Source: Tolypocladium sp. Sup5 PDA-1 (lineage: Eukaryota; Ascomycota; Sordariomycetes; Hypocreales; Ophiocordycipitaceae). Taken from it: a stretch of DNA of 64,000 bases. The stretch's first letter is position 1; every line of letters begins with the position of its first letter. The position numbers and the translations under genes are program-made. The stretch covers positions 1,116,001 through 1,180,000 of the forward strand of contig JPHH03000001.1 in the NCBI GenBank assembly GCA_000750105.3, read 5' to 3'. Below the pieces are notes generated by a model. The model had not been told where the DNA came from. It worked only from the letters and a program-made list of their open reading frames with translations, and made no database searches. Shown piece by piece: positions 1 to 10,700 of this stretch.

Positions 1-673
1 TAGAAGCATGCGCCTCTGGAGTCGGGGCCGCGTCGGAAACTGCCGAGGAGCAGAAACGAAACCTTGTTGAATCTCGGAGGAGTGCCACGTCGGAAACTGG
101 GCCTTGATTGTCGGTGTCTTTCGCAGGGAGTGAGTATGTACTCGTATGCAGTGGCGGAAATCAGTGGATGCACAGCGGCAGCCCAGCGTCACGCTGTGGA
201 GAGGGTCCTGTCGGATCTCGCGACTGCGTGTGTCCAACACGACGGGCATGCTGACACGAGTCTGGCCTGGACATAGCACCGTAAGCCGGAAACTCGACAT
301 CGGCACATTTCATCTATCAGAGCCAAATATCATAGCCATCATCTAGCGACGAGTTCCATTGCGAGATCCGATCCATGGATAAGGTAGTGCCAGCTCAGGC
401 ACCCAGCACGTTGGCGCTGTGCCTTAGCGAGGCTTGCGAGGCCCCGAAAGCGACCCGGCCCCACTCTGGCACTCACCACCAAGCTCCGCATATCGGTCCC
501 CACGACTCCACGAGTCAAGGCTGCGATAAACTTCTCCTCTCACTCACGAGACTCACGAGACGCCTGTGACTGCCTCCGACGAGGACCCAATCCGCCCGCC
601 CCAGCACCACGCGGAGGCCCAGCCCTACGGCATCTCATCCGACGAGTGAGTCCCTACTGTTTCAACTACAGTC
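1..673. other. Intergenic region upstream of homoserine kinase
   Basis: No convincing gene. Short open frames lack codon bias or a recognisable domain. The 11-mer CGTCGGAAACT occurs twice (near 32 and 90) and a related form near 290. The last 100 bp before the ATG are C-rich, as expected of a fungal 5' leader. Confidence 0.5.
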
Positions 674-1865
674 ATGGAGTCATTCGTCATCAAGACGCCC
701 TCGTCGAGCGCCAACATCGGCCCCGGCTTCGACGTCATCGGCCTCGCCCTCACCGTCTACCTCGAGCTGCACGTCACCATCGACCGCTCCCGGGGCCGCT
801 CCGAGCACCCGCTCAACTGCCGCGTCACCTACGAGGGCCAGGGCGAGGGCAGCGGCGACATCAGCCTGGACCCGCAGAGCAACCTCATCACCCGCGTCGC
901 GCTGTACGTGCTGCGCTGCCATGACCAGCGCGCGTTCCCCGTTGAGACGCACGTCCACATCAAGAACCCGATCCCCCTGGGGCGCGGCCTGGGGAGCTCG
1001 GGCGCGGCTGTCGTGGCGGGCGTGCTGCTCGGAAAGGAGGTCGGCGGGCTGCACCACCTCGACAACGACAGGCTGTTTGACTACTGCCTGATGATTGGTG
1101 AGCGAGCGCAGCAGGGGCGGATCGAGCAAGCGGGCATCAGTGACTGACAATCGTGCAGAGAGGCATCCCGACAATGTTGGCGCCGCGCTCTTCGGCGGCT
1201 TCGTGGGCACGTACCTGATGCCGCTGCGGCCCGAGGACGTCGCGCGCACCGAGATCCCCCTGAGTGAGGTCCTGCCGTCGCCAGCAGGCGGCGTCGACAC
1301 GGGCAAGAGGCCACCGGAGCCGCCGCTCGGCATCGGCCACCACATCAAGTTTCCCTGGGCCAAGGAGATCAAGGCCGTGGCCATCATCCCCGACTTTGTG
1401 GTCCCGACGCACGAGGCCAGAGCCGTGCTGCCCGACAAGTACCCGCGGCAGGATGTGGTAAGTGAGAACCGGAATGGAAGTGTGAGAGCACACCGCTGAC
1501 GCAAGGGATCGCAGACGTTCAACCTGCAGCGAATCGCGCTGCTCCCCGTCGCGCTGGGCCAGTCCCCGCCCGACCCCGAGCTCATCCACCTCGCCATGCA
1601 GGACAGGGTGCACCAGCCATACCGCCAGACGCTCATCCCCGGCCTCGCCGAAGTGGTCGAGTCCATATCGCCCAAGACGCAGCCCGGCTTTCTAGGCGTA
1701 TGCCTGTCGGGCGCCGGGCCCACCATCCTGGCACTGGCGACGAGCAACTTTGAGGAGATTGCCAACCGGATCATCGCCACGCTGCGGCAGTACAACGAGA
1801 ACAAGAACCTGCCGTGCGAGTGGAAGGTGCTGGAGCCGGCCGAGGGCACGCACGTCATTCGATAG
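674..1865 (+). CDS. thr1: Homoserine kinase (GHMP family)
   Basis: Three exons, 674-1097, 1159-1457 and 1515-1865, with GTGAGC/CAG and GTAAGT/CAG introns, give a 357-aa protein of normal family length. The N-terminus has the SSANIGPGFDVIG motif and residues about 98-113 hold the GHMP ATP-binding loop (PLGRGLGSSGAAVVAG). Across intron 1 the reading becomes ERHPDNVGAALFGGFVGTYL, and the C-terminus has the FLGVCLSGAGPTILAL segment; both are typical of homoserine kinases. The enzyme phosphorylates L-homoserine in cytosolic threonine biosynthesis. The start is the first ATG in good context (GTC ATG G). All phases close exactly. It is a stand-alone gene with no functional link to its neighbours. 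Confidence 0.95.
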
Positions 1866-2373
1866 GGCGATGGGATGGTCTTGAGCTCGAGGGGACGAGA
1901 ACCTGATTCGAAGTCGGGTATAGTCTCTGAGATGAGACCATTGGGTAAAGGTACTAGAAATATGAACCAAATTCACCCAACGAGGATTCTCTTTTGCGAC
2001 GAATCGCACAGGACCGTCGTGACACTAGCGAGATGCGATGTCGGACTGGCCCAAAAGGTTGGAGCCCGACAGGTGCCTTGCCCGCCCCGGTGTTTCAGTC
2101 CCTGACAAACGCCTTAAACAGCCTCAAGTTAATAATATTCAACGCCTCGAAACGCAGGTCACGGAACTGGGGGTCTGCGGCCCGAGATCGACCTTCTTTA
2201 CCCCGGCGGGGGATCGTTGCGATCGTCGCGGCGAGCTACCCCGAAACCCGAGCCTCCGTCCTCGGGGGAGCTGTACCGCCACCGACATATATGAGCTCGT
2301 GGCAACTCACCCTCCACAACCACGCACGCACACCTCTTGCACTCGAAGTCTCGAACTACACACAGCCCGAAAG
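1866..2373. other. Intergenic, promoter side of the aldolase gene
   Basis: Nothing coding is convincing, although the aldolase frame stays open upstream to about 2038. Its composition there is unlike the domain, so I treat it as 5' leader. A TATA-like ACATATATGAG lies near 2285, about 90 bp before the chosen start. Confidence 0.4.
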
Positions 2374-3429
2374 ATGGAGATGGCCCCCCCCCCCCCCCCC
2401 CCCCCCCCACCGCCGGGCATCTACGTGCCCGTCCCGACCTTCTTCGCGCCCTCCGCCTCCCCCAGCTACGACGCCACGACGCCGCCGCTGGACCTCGACA
2501 CCCAGGGCGCGCACGCCGTGTACCTCGCGCGGGCGGGAATCACGGGCCTCGTCGTGCTGGGCAGCACGGGCGAGTCGGTGCACGTGCACCCGCGGGATCG
2601 CGGGGCGCTGCTTCGCGGCGTCCGCGAGCGCCTCGAGGAGGCGGGCTTCCGCGACTACCCCGTCGTGGCCGGCACGGCGACCAACGGCGTCGAGGAGACG
2701 GTCGAGCAGCTCGTCGACGCGCGGGACGCCGGGGCGCAGTGGGGGCTGTGTCTGGTGCCGGGGTATAACGCCGCGGCGACGACGCAGGAGGGCATCGTGA
2801 GGTGGTTCACGGCCGTGGCTGACCGCAGCCCCATCCCAGTGCTGATGTGCGAGCAGCCACGAACGCCGCCAACGTCCATCGACTAACATGCAAACAGATA
2901 CCACTACCCCGGCGTGTCCAACATGGTCAAGGTCTCGCCCGCAACATACGCCACCCTCGCGCAGCACCCCAACATCGTCGGCTGCAAGCTCTCCCACGGC
3001 GACGTCTCGCACCTCGCCCAGATCGCGCTCAACCCGGCCGTCGACGCGTCCCGCTTCCGCGTCTTCACGGGCCTGGGCCAGCAGCTGCTGCCCGTCGCGG
3101 CCGTCGGCTGCGTCGGCGCCATCGACGGCTCCGCGGGCTTCTTCCCCAAGTCGCTGGTGCGGCTGCTCGCGCTGGCCACCAAGACGCGGCCCTCGGACGC
3201 CGAGGACCGGGAGCGCCGGCTGCTGCAGTTCAAGGTGAGCTGCATGGAGGAGATTGTGGTGCGGTACGGCGCCGTGGGCATCAAGGAGGCGATTAGCCGG
3301 CTGAGGGGGTTCGGGGACGCGGACGGGACGAGGTTACCGCTGCATGGAGGCATCCCGGGAGGCGATGCGGAGTGGTCCACCTGGAAGGGGGTTATGGATG
3401 CCATGGAAGAGGTGGAACGGTCGCTCTAG
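2374..3429 (+). CDS. DapA/HOGA-type dihydrodipicolinate synthase family aldolase
   Basis: Two exons, 2374-2846 and 2898-3429 (GTGCGA/CAG intron), encode 334 aa in a TIM-barrel class I aldolase fold. Visible motifs are GITGLVVLGSTGESVHV (the GTTGE-like phosphate/carboxylate loop), IYHYPGVSN rebuilt across the intron (the catalytic Tyr region), and NIVGCKLSHGD, whose Lys at about residue 187 is the expected Schiff-base lysine. In fungi this family usually acts as 4-hydroxy-2-oxoglutarate aldolase or another keto-acid lyase rather than in lysine synthesis, which runs through aminoadipate; the substrate is inferred. The start is MEMAPPP at 2374, with a second in-frame ATG at 2380. The protein starts with a polyproline run encoded by the C tract. 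Confidence 0.88.
2384..2408 (+). repeat. 25-bp poly-C homopolymer inside the coding start
   Basis: An uninterrupted run of 25 C follows ATGG and codes for eight prolines in the aldolase N-terminus. Homopolymers of this length are prone to slippage and base-calling error, so the true length, and with it the link between the upstream ATGs and the domain, is uncertain. Confidence 0.9.
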
Positions 3430-3520
3430 ACATGGCCATTCTAGGCATGGTCACTCTAGGCATGATCACTCTAGGCATGGTCACTGTCTCTAGGTATGCA
3501 TGGTCACTCTCTCTAGGCAT
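3425..3520 (+). repeat. Imperfect tandem repeat, unit CTAGGCATGGTCACT
   Basis: Five to six degenerate copies of a 15-19 bp unit (CTAGGCATGGTCACT and variants) run from the stop codon of the aldolase gene into its 3' flank. One copy carries an insertion (CACTGTCTCTAGGTATG). It is noncoding and may lie in the 3' UTR. The remainder to 3618 has nothing notable. Confidence 0.8.
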
Positions 3521-3618
3521 AATGGACTGAACGAAGCTTTGTTGTGCTAAATAGCCTTTTCATATAGGAGAGGCACCGGCATTAACGCCTTGATGTTGAA
3601 CATCCATCTCCAAACCCC

Positions 3619-4602
3619 TTAAGCTTCCTCGTCTTGGCCAAAGTCCGGCTCAACAAGGCCTCCCTGGCTGGATCTCCAGAGCCTTTTTGCATGATCACAC
3701 ACTTGGAAATGGTTTAAGAAACCCTGCCTTGAGTATACGATCGCTGCCCTGTCGACGTCGTTAAAGTTGAAACGCGGTGTCTGGCAACGAGCCCGGCAGC
3801 CTTTGCATTTAAGGCCATTGTCAGCTTCAGTCGTCGCCAGGTCCAGATACGGCAAGACTGTACAGGTCATGTAGGCCCAGTGCCAATAGTCTGCTCCATT
3901 GTAGAGGAAATGGGGAGTATCCATTATGCCGAGTGTGTGCAAGAGCTGTGTTGCTTGCTCACCGGATACCAGGTATCTAACCCTAGTTTTTTCCGTGCGC
4001 CCAGGCCCATACCTGCCAGGAACGGTACGGAGCACCGGTAGCAGTCGGCGTAAACGATGTGTAGATACACTGGCAGCCTTTGAGAGCTTTGACAGTGCCA
4101 CGACGCTTGATATAGTGAGTGGTTGGACGCATTCGAAGCAGAACCGTGTCATCGTTGGTAAGTAGAGGAAGCCGCCGAACGACCCACACAAGGTACAATC
4201 CCGCTGGAGGAGACGACGGTATAGGTCAGAGATGGTGAACCAGGATGCAATGCTCGTCCGCAGAACAGAACGAAGGCCCTCCAGTCCATATTCGGCGACG
4301 GCGCGGTATTCCCAGCTTGCGGATACCACTTGCCGAGCACGTCTGTTGACTTGACGGAATCGGAAGCAGGTCGAGATGTCCAGGTACGCGCAAATATCCG
4401 ATACGAGCTCATTCGGAAGACGCTCGAGAGTTCCCAGGCTAGACACTGGGGCTGAGACGAAGGCTCTGCGGATGGAGCCTTGAACTGGATCGTGTTCGCA
4501 GGGGAACGAGTGAATGACGGACTGCCGCCAGAAATCCGGGGTATGGTGGGCCACGACGCGAAGTACGTCGCGCTCCTGGTGTGGTTCGTATTCGGGCTCC
4601 AT
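3619..4602 (-). CDS. F-box domain protein
   Basis: A single exon encodes 327 aa. Residues about 57-100 are a clear F-box (LERLPNELVSDICAYLDIST... FRQVNRRAR), which binds Skp1 in SCF ubiquitin ligases. The rest has no WD40 or LRR repeats. Instead there are paired cysteines (CTLCG... FCFEC) and later CKGCRARC, which might bind a metal; that is inference. Fungi carry large families of such lineage-specific F-box proteins, so the target cannot be named. The start chosen (MEPEYEPHQ) gives the full frame. It is transcribed towards the aldolase gene. Confidence 0.85.
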   Translation of the reverse strand: MEPEYEPHQERDVLRVVAHHTPDFWRQSVIHSFPCEHDPVQGSIRRAFVSAPVSSLGTLERLPNELVSDICAYLDISTCFRFRQVNRRARQVVSASWEYRAVAEYGLEGLRSVLRTSIASWFTISDLYRRLLQRDCTLCGSFGGFLYLPTMTRFCFECVQPLTISSVVALSKLSKAASVSTHRLRRLLPVLRTVPGRYGPGRTEKTRVRYLVSGEQATQLLHTLGIMDTPHFLYNGADYWHWAYMTCTVLPYLDLATTEADNGLKCKGCRARCQTPRFNFNDVDRAAIVYSRQGFLNHFQVCDHAKRLWRSSQGGLVEPDFGQDEEA

Positions 4603-4838
4603 GTTGAGAGGGTTGAACTCGGAGTGAGGGCATTGCCAGAAAGAAGAAGCTGAAGTGTCACGGCGGACTCCTCTCCCACCGCTTGCTTGTTAACTGAGGA
4701 ATGAGACGCAGGCAGCAATGCGTGATGCTGCGACGTCAGTGACCGGGGGAAGTTGAAAGATTTTTCTGCAATCAAACATTTTTTATTCACAACAAATAGG
4801 TGTCTAACTAGGTAGTCGTCATGGCGACGGCCTTGTTC

Positions 4839-4975
4839 CACGGGTTTGGTTTCGCAGCTGTGATGTTCTCAGGGCGTGAACGTGTAAAGAACATCTTGAA
4901 CACGTGGGTAGCTCAGGGGTCCAGGCCCAACCCACCGGCAACAGTACCGAGAGGCGCAGCACAATCAACGCATGG
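4839..4975 (+). repeat. Diverged repeat, copy A
   Basis: Shares GTTCTCAGGG, TGTAAAG-CATCTT-AAC and AGCTCAGGGGTCCAGGC with 5541-5650, then CAACAGTACCGAGA-GCG and AATCAACG with 5697-5745, in the same order and orientation. It is about 70-80% similar by eye, with an insertion in copy B. Confidence 0.6.
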
Positions 4976-5540
4976 ATGTTGCACCAGGGCAAGAGACTCG
5001 GGAAAGCCCCTCCTGGCTCGCGGCAGAGACGAGGTCGTTACTGTATTCTTGCAGCGATTCGACAAGTCACAGTTGGAAAGGAACGTTCCACCTCGGAGCT
5101 CCGGCCAGCACCTCACAGTCCTCGATGGCATTATTTTACAACCAGTGCAGCCGTGGAAATGGATGACGGCGACTTGCCTCTTCCCGCAATCTGGCCGTGG
5201 GAATATCCACAGCGCGTGGAAAGACGGGAGAGAATACCGCATCCTCTGCTCGATACGGGAGCCAACCCCCGCTGCGGCAGATGCGTCTGGCAGAACAGTG
5301 CTACAATATGCCTGCCGCTGGGTTGGAGAGACAATGATGAGCCGTTTGCTCAACGGCCCTATTACGACGTAGGGACGCAGGATTGCAGGTGCCTGATGTC
5401 CCACAGATCGGGCCACCAGGTCTCTCTACTACTTAGTCCGTATAGCGGCAGGCTATTGTAACGTGGTTGATGTTAAATGCCTTGTCGAGTTGGGGGCTGA
5501 AGTACACTTTGACGAGCGTGGACGAGCCTCACCTCTTCGG

Positions 5541-5745
5541 CCAGTTTCCCGGCCGTGATAATGTTGCACTGTTCTCAGGGTGTAAAGTGCATCTTCAACT
5601 CGCTGTGAGCCCAGGGGTCCAGGCTTGCCAGGGTCGTACCTGCAAGGCGACGTAACTACCTTACCTTACCGATGGCCCTAACCCAGCGGCAGCACTGCAG
5701 CAGTACCGAGACGCGTACGGAGTACTGCAGTAGAATCAACGATCC
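5541..5745 (+). repeat. Diverged repeat, copy B
   Basis: Same order and orientation as copy A, about 700 bp downstream, interrupted by an insertion that contains a TACGGAGTA motif. Identity unknown. It could be an old transposon or gene relic. Confidence 0.6.
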
Positions 5746-6159
5746 GACCTTCATGCCTCGCAGCCCTAGAATCGAAAATACTGCAGATGGGCCACTCAGC
5801 CGGGCCTACGGACTCTTTCATGCTGCCGCATCCGCCGGTCCCAACAATTCGGAGCGGACTTTGCGGCGCTCCACCTCGCCGCTGGACCTCGGCTTAGGCC
5901 TCACCTTGCTTACGCATCAAACAATTGAAAAGGGTCGGGTCTCCTGGTCCCGCCGCCCGTGTCCCGCGCCGACTCTCATCCATGTTTCGGCAGTGCTCGG
6001 TCGTCCCGCTCCTGTGTTACCTGCGCGCCGTGCCGCTCTGGGCGTTTGCGATCCTGGGACTCGTATTCTTGTCGCTTCGCCGTCTCGTCGTGAAGAGAGC
6101 CGGCTCCGGGTCAAAGAGCGTGGACTGAACGCACCGCCGACGCATCATCTTTACTCGTC

Positions 6160-7254
6160 ATGGCCTCGGCGTCGAGCAAGGCCGGCGGCTTGGCCGTCGC
6201 CGTACGCATCCTCACGCCGCTTGCTGTCGGATCGGCTGGCTACGCAGCGTGGCGTGTCAACTGGCCGGTGGTGACGAGGTCCTTTCTGACGGGCCCGGGC
6301 CGCACGTCGCGCATCTTGCTGCTCCTCTTTGTCATCTTCAACTGGAAGAACATGCCGTTTGCGTGGACTGTATGGATGCACCCCTGAACCGCGGCGCGAC
6401 TGCCGACACTTGCTAATGCGGCGCAGTACCGAGTCTTCTACGCCATCGTATACCACAACGTCGTGCGCAAGTCGCCCCAGCTCGCCCCCCGAGCGCTCTT
6501 CAAGCCCATGATCTCCGAGACCCGCTCGCCGCTCCTCGAGATCGACTACAACCTCCACAAGTCCAACTCGACCTACTTCACCGACCTCGACGTCTCGCGG
6601 ACGCACCTCGTCGGCTTCCTCTGCCGCCCCGCCCTGCGCAAGCTGGCGCACAACCCGCAGACCAAGCTCGTGCTCGACCCCGCGACCGGCCGGCCCATCA
6701 GGGGCTCCATGGGCATCATGCTCGGTGCCGTGAGCTGCAGCTTCAAGCGCGAGATCGGCGCGTACAAGCCCTACGAGCTGTGGAGCCGCGTCCTGAGCTG
6801 GGACCGCAAGTGGATGTACATTGTCACGCACTTTGTGCCCAAGGGCAGCGCGAAACCGACCGAGTGGCTGGACCCGCGGTTCGGGAGGGTCAAGAAGAGG
6901 GGCTCCGGCGACGCCATGGGCGGCTGGGAGAAGAAGATTCACGCGACCGCCGTCAGCAAGTACGTCTTCAAGCTCGGCCGCTTCACCGTCCACCCGGCCA
7001 TTGTCCTGTCCGAGTCGGGGCTGTTGCCGGAGCGGCCCGGCGGCTGGACCAGCGGGGAGAGCCAGATCGGCGACGAGGCCGCCGACGTCAGCGACGTGAA
7101 CCTCGACAAGGACGGCGAGTGGGATTGGCAGCGCGTCGAGGCGCAGCGGAGAAAGGGCATGGAGCTGGCCAGCCAGTTCCAGGGCCTCGACGACAGCCAC
7201 GCCCTGTTTGACGGGGGCAGCAACGGCGCGCTGGGGAAGTTTGGGCCGTGCTAA
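6160..7254 (+). CDS. THEM6-like thioesterase-fold membrane protein
   Basis: Exons 6160-6369 and 6427-7254 (intron GTATGG...GCGCAG, 57 nt) give 345 aa. An N-terminal hydrophobic segment (about residues 45-60, SRILLLLFVIFNW) is followed by a 4HBT-like region: ARALFKPM-like helix, EIDYNLHKSNSTYFTDLDVSR, then YELWSRVLSWDRKWMYIVTHF. This matches the THEM6/UPF0670 type, often mislabelled 'capsule polysaccharide biosynthesis protein' in fungi. The acyl-CoA thioesterase role is inferred from fold only. The C-terminus is polar and probably disordered. Start ATG at 6160 (CGTC ATG GCC) is the first in frame. Confidence 0.8.
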
Positions 7255-7547
7255 TCGGCGATGCGTTGCATCGAGGGGCATTGCACTGAGCCGGGGGGGT
7301 TGAAGCGGCGGCGTGATACGACATCCTACTAATTACTAGATGGAACGGCAGATGCGAAAGACGTTACAATCGCGTTGTTTGGGTATAGAAGCTTATAGAC
7401 GAATAGACGGAATCGCAGACGGACGCCTTGTCCCTGTTGTACGAAACAGACCAACAGTACCTTTTCCCAAACCCAGCCCCTTTCAAGACTACCAAACATG
7501 ACCGACGCCGACAGTTTACACGTTATTACACTTCGCCCCTTGACGCT

Positions 7548-8025
7548 TCATAGCATGACGGCGCCCAGCACGATTGCCGCCACACCTGCCCAGCCGGCAC
7601 CCTGTGCCACCGCCGTCGCCGCCGAGGTTTGCTTTGCGCCGGCCGCTGCGCTGGTCGTCGAGGCCGCTTGAACGGTGACGTTGTCGGGGACGTCGTTTTC
7701 GCAGACATTCAGGACAACCTTTGCCGTGGCTGCGCAACCATACCCGATTAGCCAGGTCTCATTGTTCAAGTACATGGTCCCGCGACGAACCTGTGATGTT
7801 CTCGAGGTCGCAGCCCGCCTTGACGAGGCACGGCGCCACCGTCTTGATGATGGCCTGGAGCTTGGAGCACTGGCAGGCAAAGTCAATGATGCCGCAGCCG
7901 TGAGACTGGACGCCCTCGGCGAGGCAGACGAGCGAGCACTCGGGGAGCTCCTTCTGGAGGGTGGCCAGGTCGATGGCGGTGGCGGCGGCGGCGAAGAGCG
8001 CGGCGGCGAGGGCTATGGGCTTCAT
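7548..8025 (-). CDS. CFEM-domain GPI-anchored cell-wall protein
   Basis: Exons 7791-8025 and 7548-7729 (intron GTTCGT...CGCAG) encode 138 aa. There is a signal peptide (MKPIALAAALFAAAATA), then a compact eight-cysteine CFEM domain with the spacing C-x4-C ... HGC-x6-FACQC ... APC ... AGC ... NVC. The last two thirds of the pattern are completed only after splicing. A Ser/Thr/Ala-rich stalk and a hydrophobic C-terminus (WAGVAAIVLGAVML) fit a GPI anchor signal. CFEM proteins act in haem uptake, wall integrity or host interaction. The Asp preceding the FACQC motif (IIDFACQC) is present, as in haem-binding members. Confidence 0.9.
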
Positions 8026-10700
8026 GGCGATTCCCAGGCGATGGTCTCACTGGTTGGACTTGGGGATGACGTGCGCAAACGATGGCGGGATATGGTCTCA
8101 CGCCAAGGTGATATCACGTTCGAGAGGCATCAACTCGACAGACGAACAAGAAAGAACGAAACGCGGGGACGGGGAATCCATGAAAGACATCGACAGGATG
8201 GAGCAGAACCCGAGTCAACGCCAGTCTAAGCTCTTGCCGGCACCAGGCCATGCAACGCCCGTTGGGCACGCAAAAGGCAGCTTTGCCTCTGCGCATGGTA
8301 CAAGCCTGCGGCGCAGTTATTTCCCGCAATGTTGAGCCAGTCCAGCTTGCCAAGGACCGGGGATCAGCAGGGAATCCGGGGTTGGCAGGAGGGTGCAGTG
8401 GTGCGACGACGGACCATCTGCCCACCTTGAGGCGCGAACGAGCCGTGTCTGCAGGTACCGTCTGCTTGGCAGTTGACGCAGAACCAAGTGGTTCGTTCAG
8501 CTAGCTTGAGTCGCGCAGCACTTGCTGATCCGCTGCTTGCCTTTCATCGCCCTGACGGCGCTCTTCGAGGAACAATTGCCAACAGCAAGGGAGACGGCGG
8601 CGATTTGAGGCGTTCATCAAGCGTCTGAGCGCGAAATCGTGGTGGAAGGTGGCTTGTAGAGAGCAGGGGCGGGCTGCTCTGCCACATGCTTCAAGGCGTC
8701 GACGAGCCTTTCCCAGGCAGTGTTAGCGCACGGCCCGCTCCCCTTGCAGTCGTTGGCCAGAGTCACGTGCAAGACTTGGCGAAGCCGTCGACGCCGGATT
8801 GTCGACATCGAGACTAGCGAGACGGTGCCCTGAAGATCTGAATCCTTGCTGTTGGCTGTGGCTGCAGCTTCGTCACAGTCTGGTCCGTACCCGAGACTGC
8901 GGAGCAGAGTCTGTCCTTTAGCCTGAGCGATGGGTCTCGAGACGTCTTATCACCGGCATTTGCTTGGAAGCGGGATCCGTGACGTTGGACAGCGATGATC
9001 AAGGGGTCTGAGCTGTCAAACGTCAAGAGCGTGAATGGGCCACGAAAGGAGCTGCACAGTAACCAGCCTTGTACTCATGCTTTGTGCGCATTGTGTCGCA
9101 GTAAGCATGCATGGAAGCCTACCTCCAGCCACAGTCTTCACATGGTCTCGTCAGAATGCCTGGGCCAGCAACATGCAAAGCATCAAGCCGATGCGCCTGT
9201 CGACAGTCTCACACCCTGTCGGATGAACCAATGCAAGCCCCGTGTATCAGGCATCGCCAACTCGACGACTTGTTGCCAGCGAGTTGGAAGTTGGCAAACT
9301 AGACGCCAGTTGCGGCCCTGCATGTGGCTGCTCAATATTGCACCTAGGAGCAGTTGTGTTGAGGTACGAATAGGCAACGCCAATATGTCACTGATGCGCC
9401 TGCACAGTGCAGACCTGGGCCTGGCCAATACGACGTTGTGCGTCAGGAGTTTTATCCGTGTGTCGTGGTTAGACGCCATCTGACACACTTGGGATCCAAG
9501 GCCACTTGGCTTTCGACCAACAAGGTACAGCTCGTGAGTCCAAGCTGTAGCACTTGTCACGAGGCTCGAGGTAGGTATGTATGCTATGAACATGCCACGA
9601 TGCAGCGGCAAAAGAGAGATGCCCGGGATCGACACCAGAATCAGGTCAAAGCTGTTCAGAGACTTTTGTTTGTGGTCCGCATCGGCATGGGGTTTCCAGC
9701 CTCAGTGCTTGACTCTATGTTGTCATCATCATAAGAACTTTGAACCATCTCCGACGAGGCGACGCATCCCGGGGAACTTCCTGCGAAGTGTAGAGTGTGA
9801 AAAATGGGATGGCCGCATCGACAATGACGGTCGTGACCCCCTCGCCTCAAGAATAAGCCCCATCGAGTAACCCAGCTTGCGCCGGGCAATCGCATACCTA
9901 TCGACCTCGACAACAGGTCCTCCGCGCCCGATGCCACTCCCAGGACACCACGCGTCCACCCACCATCCACCCCCGCGCGCCCGCCGCCAGAGGTCCCGAA
10001 GGCACGCCGCCGGCTCGGACTCGTATCTTCATCCATAGGGGCCAGAGACGCGCAAACAGGCTCCGACGAGGACGCGCGAGAGGCAGATGTAGCGGTGGGT
10101 AGGGCGGGCGCCGCGGAGAGGGCCAAGGTGCAGAGGTCAGCCGCAGTGCTTCTATGGCGGCGCGTTTCCGCAAGCTCCGTAAAGGAGGCGTCCGGGGACT
10201 TTCTCCCAAAGCATTCGAGTAGCGAGACGCTGCAATTGCAGTGTCTCTGTGTGTAAGCTTCGAATAGCGATTTGTTGAGCGAGGGGGTGAAGAGGAAAGG
10301 AAGAGAAAAGGTTTCAAGATGGCTGGAGCTCGAGATTTTATTGAGCTGGGCGGGGCGCGTGGGCACATGCATCTACAGGGGTTCGTGTGTCTTAGGTGGG
10401 TCGCTTCGTTAACTGACCAAATCTCTCCAAGCCAATCCGAGTCGCGCTTCAAGGTCGACCAGCTGCCTGCCTTTCTGCCGCCTTTGAACCGATGCCACGC
10501 CCATACAGGAACGCCCACCACGACCACGCGAAGCTCTCTGCAAACGTCGAGCTTGCTCTGTAAAGATACCGGCCGAGGGGTTGGTGTACTCAGCGAGGAC
10601 GGGCCAACGACGCGCCCGGTTGAACACCACCAGGCCCTGAAGCTCAGCCGCCCTCCCACCACCCTCAAACGCTTCCACCACCACAGCCAGCACCCTCGCC
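8026..10700. other. 2.7-kb intergenic region, no supported gene
   Basis: Frames of up to 256 codons exist on the minus strand near 9656-10668, but they are Arg/Ser/Pro-rich, overlap each other in different frames, and show no domain, so I do not call them. The last 100 bp (CACCACAG, CCTCGCC) are a typical fungal leader before Rae1. Confidence 0.45.

Larger units (their letters stand above)
4603..6159. other. Long intergenic region with a diverged internal duplication
   Basis: No gene recognised. Open frames of up to 185 codons on both strands around 4820-5460 overlap each other and show no domain, signal peptide or consistent codon use. The notable structure is the pair of related segments described separately. 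The final 300 bp are C-rich and form the promoter side of the next gene. Confidence 0.5.

Noticed and set aside
645..671. Possible 5' UTR intron before homoserine kinase (GTGAGT...CTACAG)
   Set aside because: At about 26 nt it is too short for a fungal spliceosomal intron.
6151..7281. 376-codon minus-strand open frame
   Set aside because: Antisense of the THEM6-like gene, with no domain and Ala/Arg/Leu-biased reading.
9656..10668. Two overlapping minus-strand frames (238 and 256 codons)
   Set aside because: Arg/Ser/Pro-rich, mutually overlapping, with no domain, signal or splice support. They probably reflect GC-rich promoter DNA.
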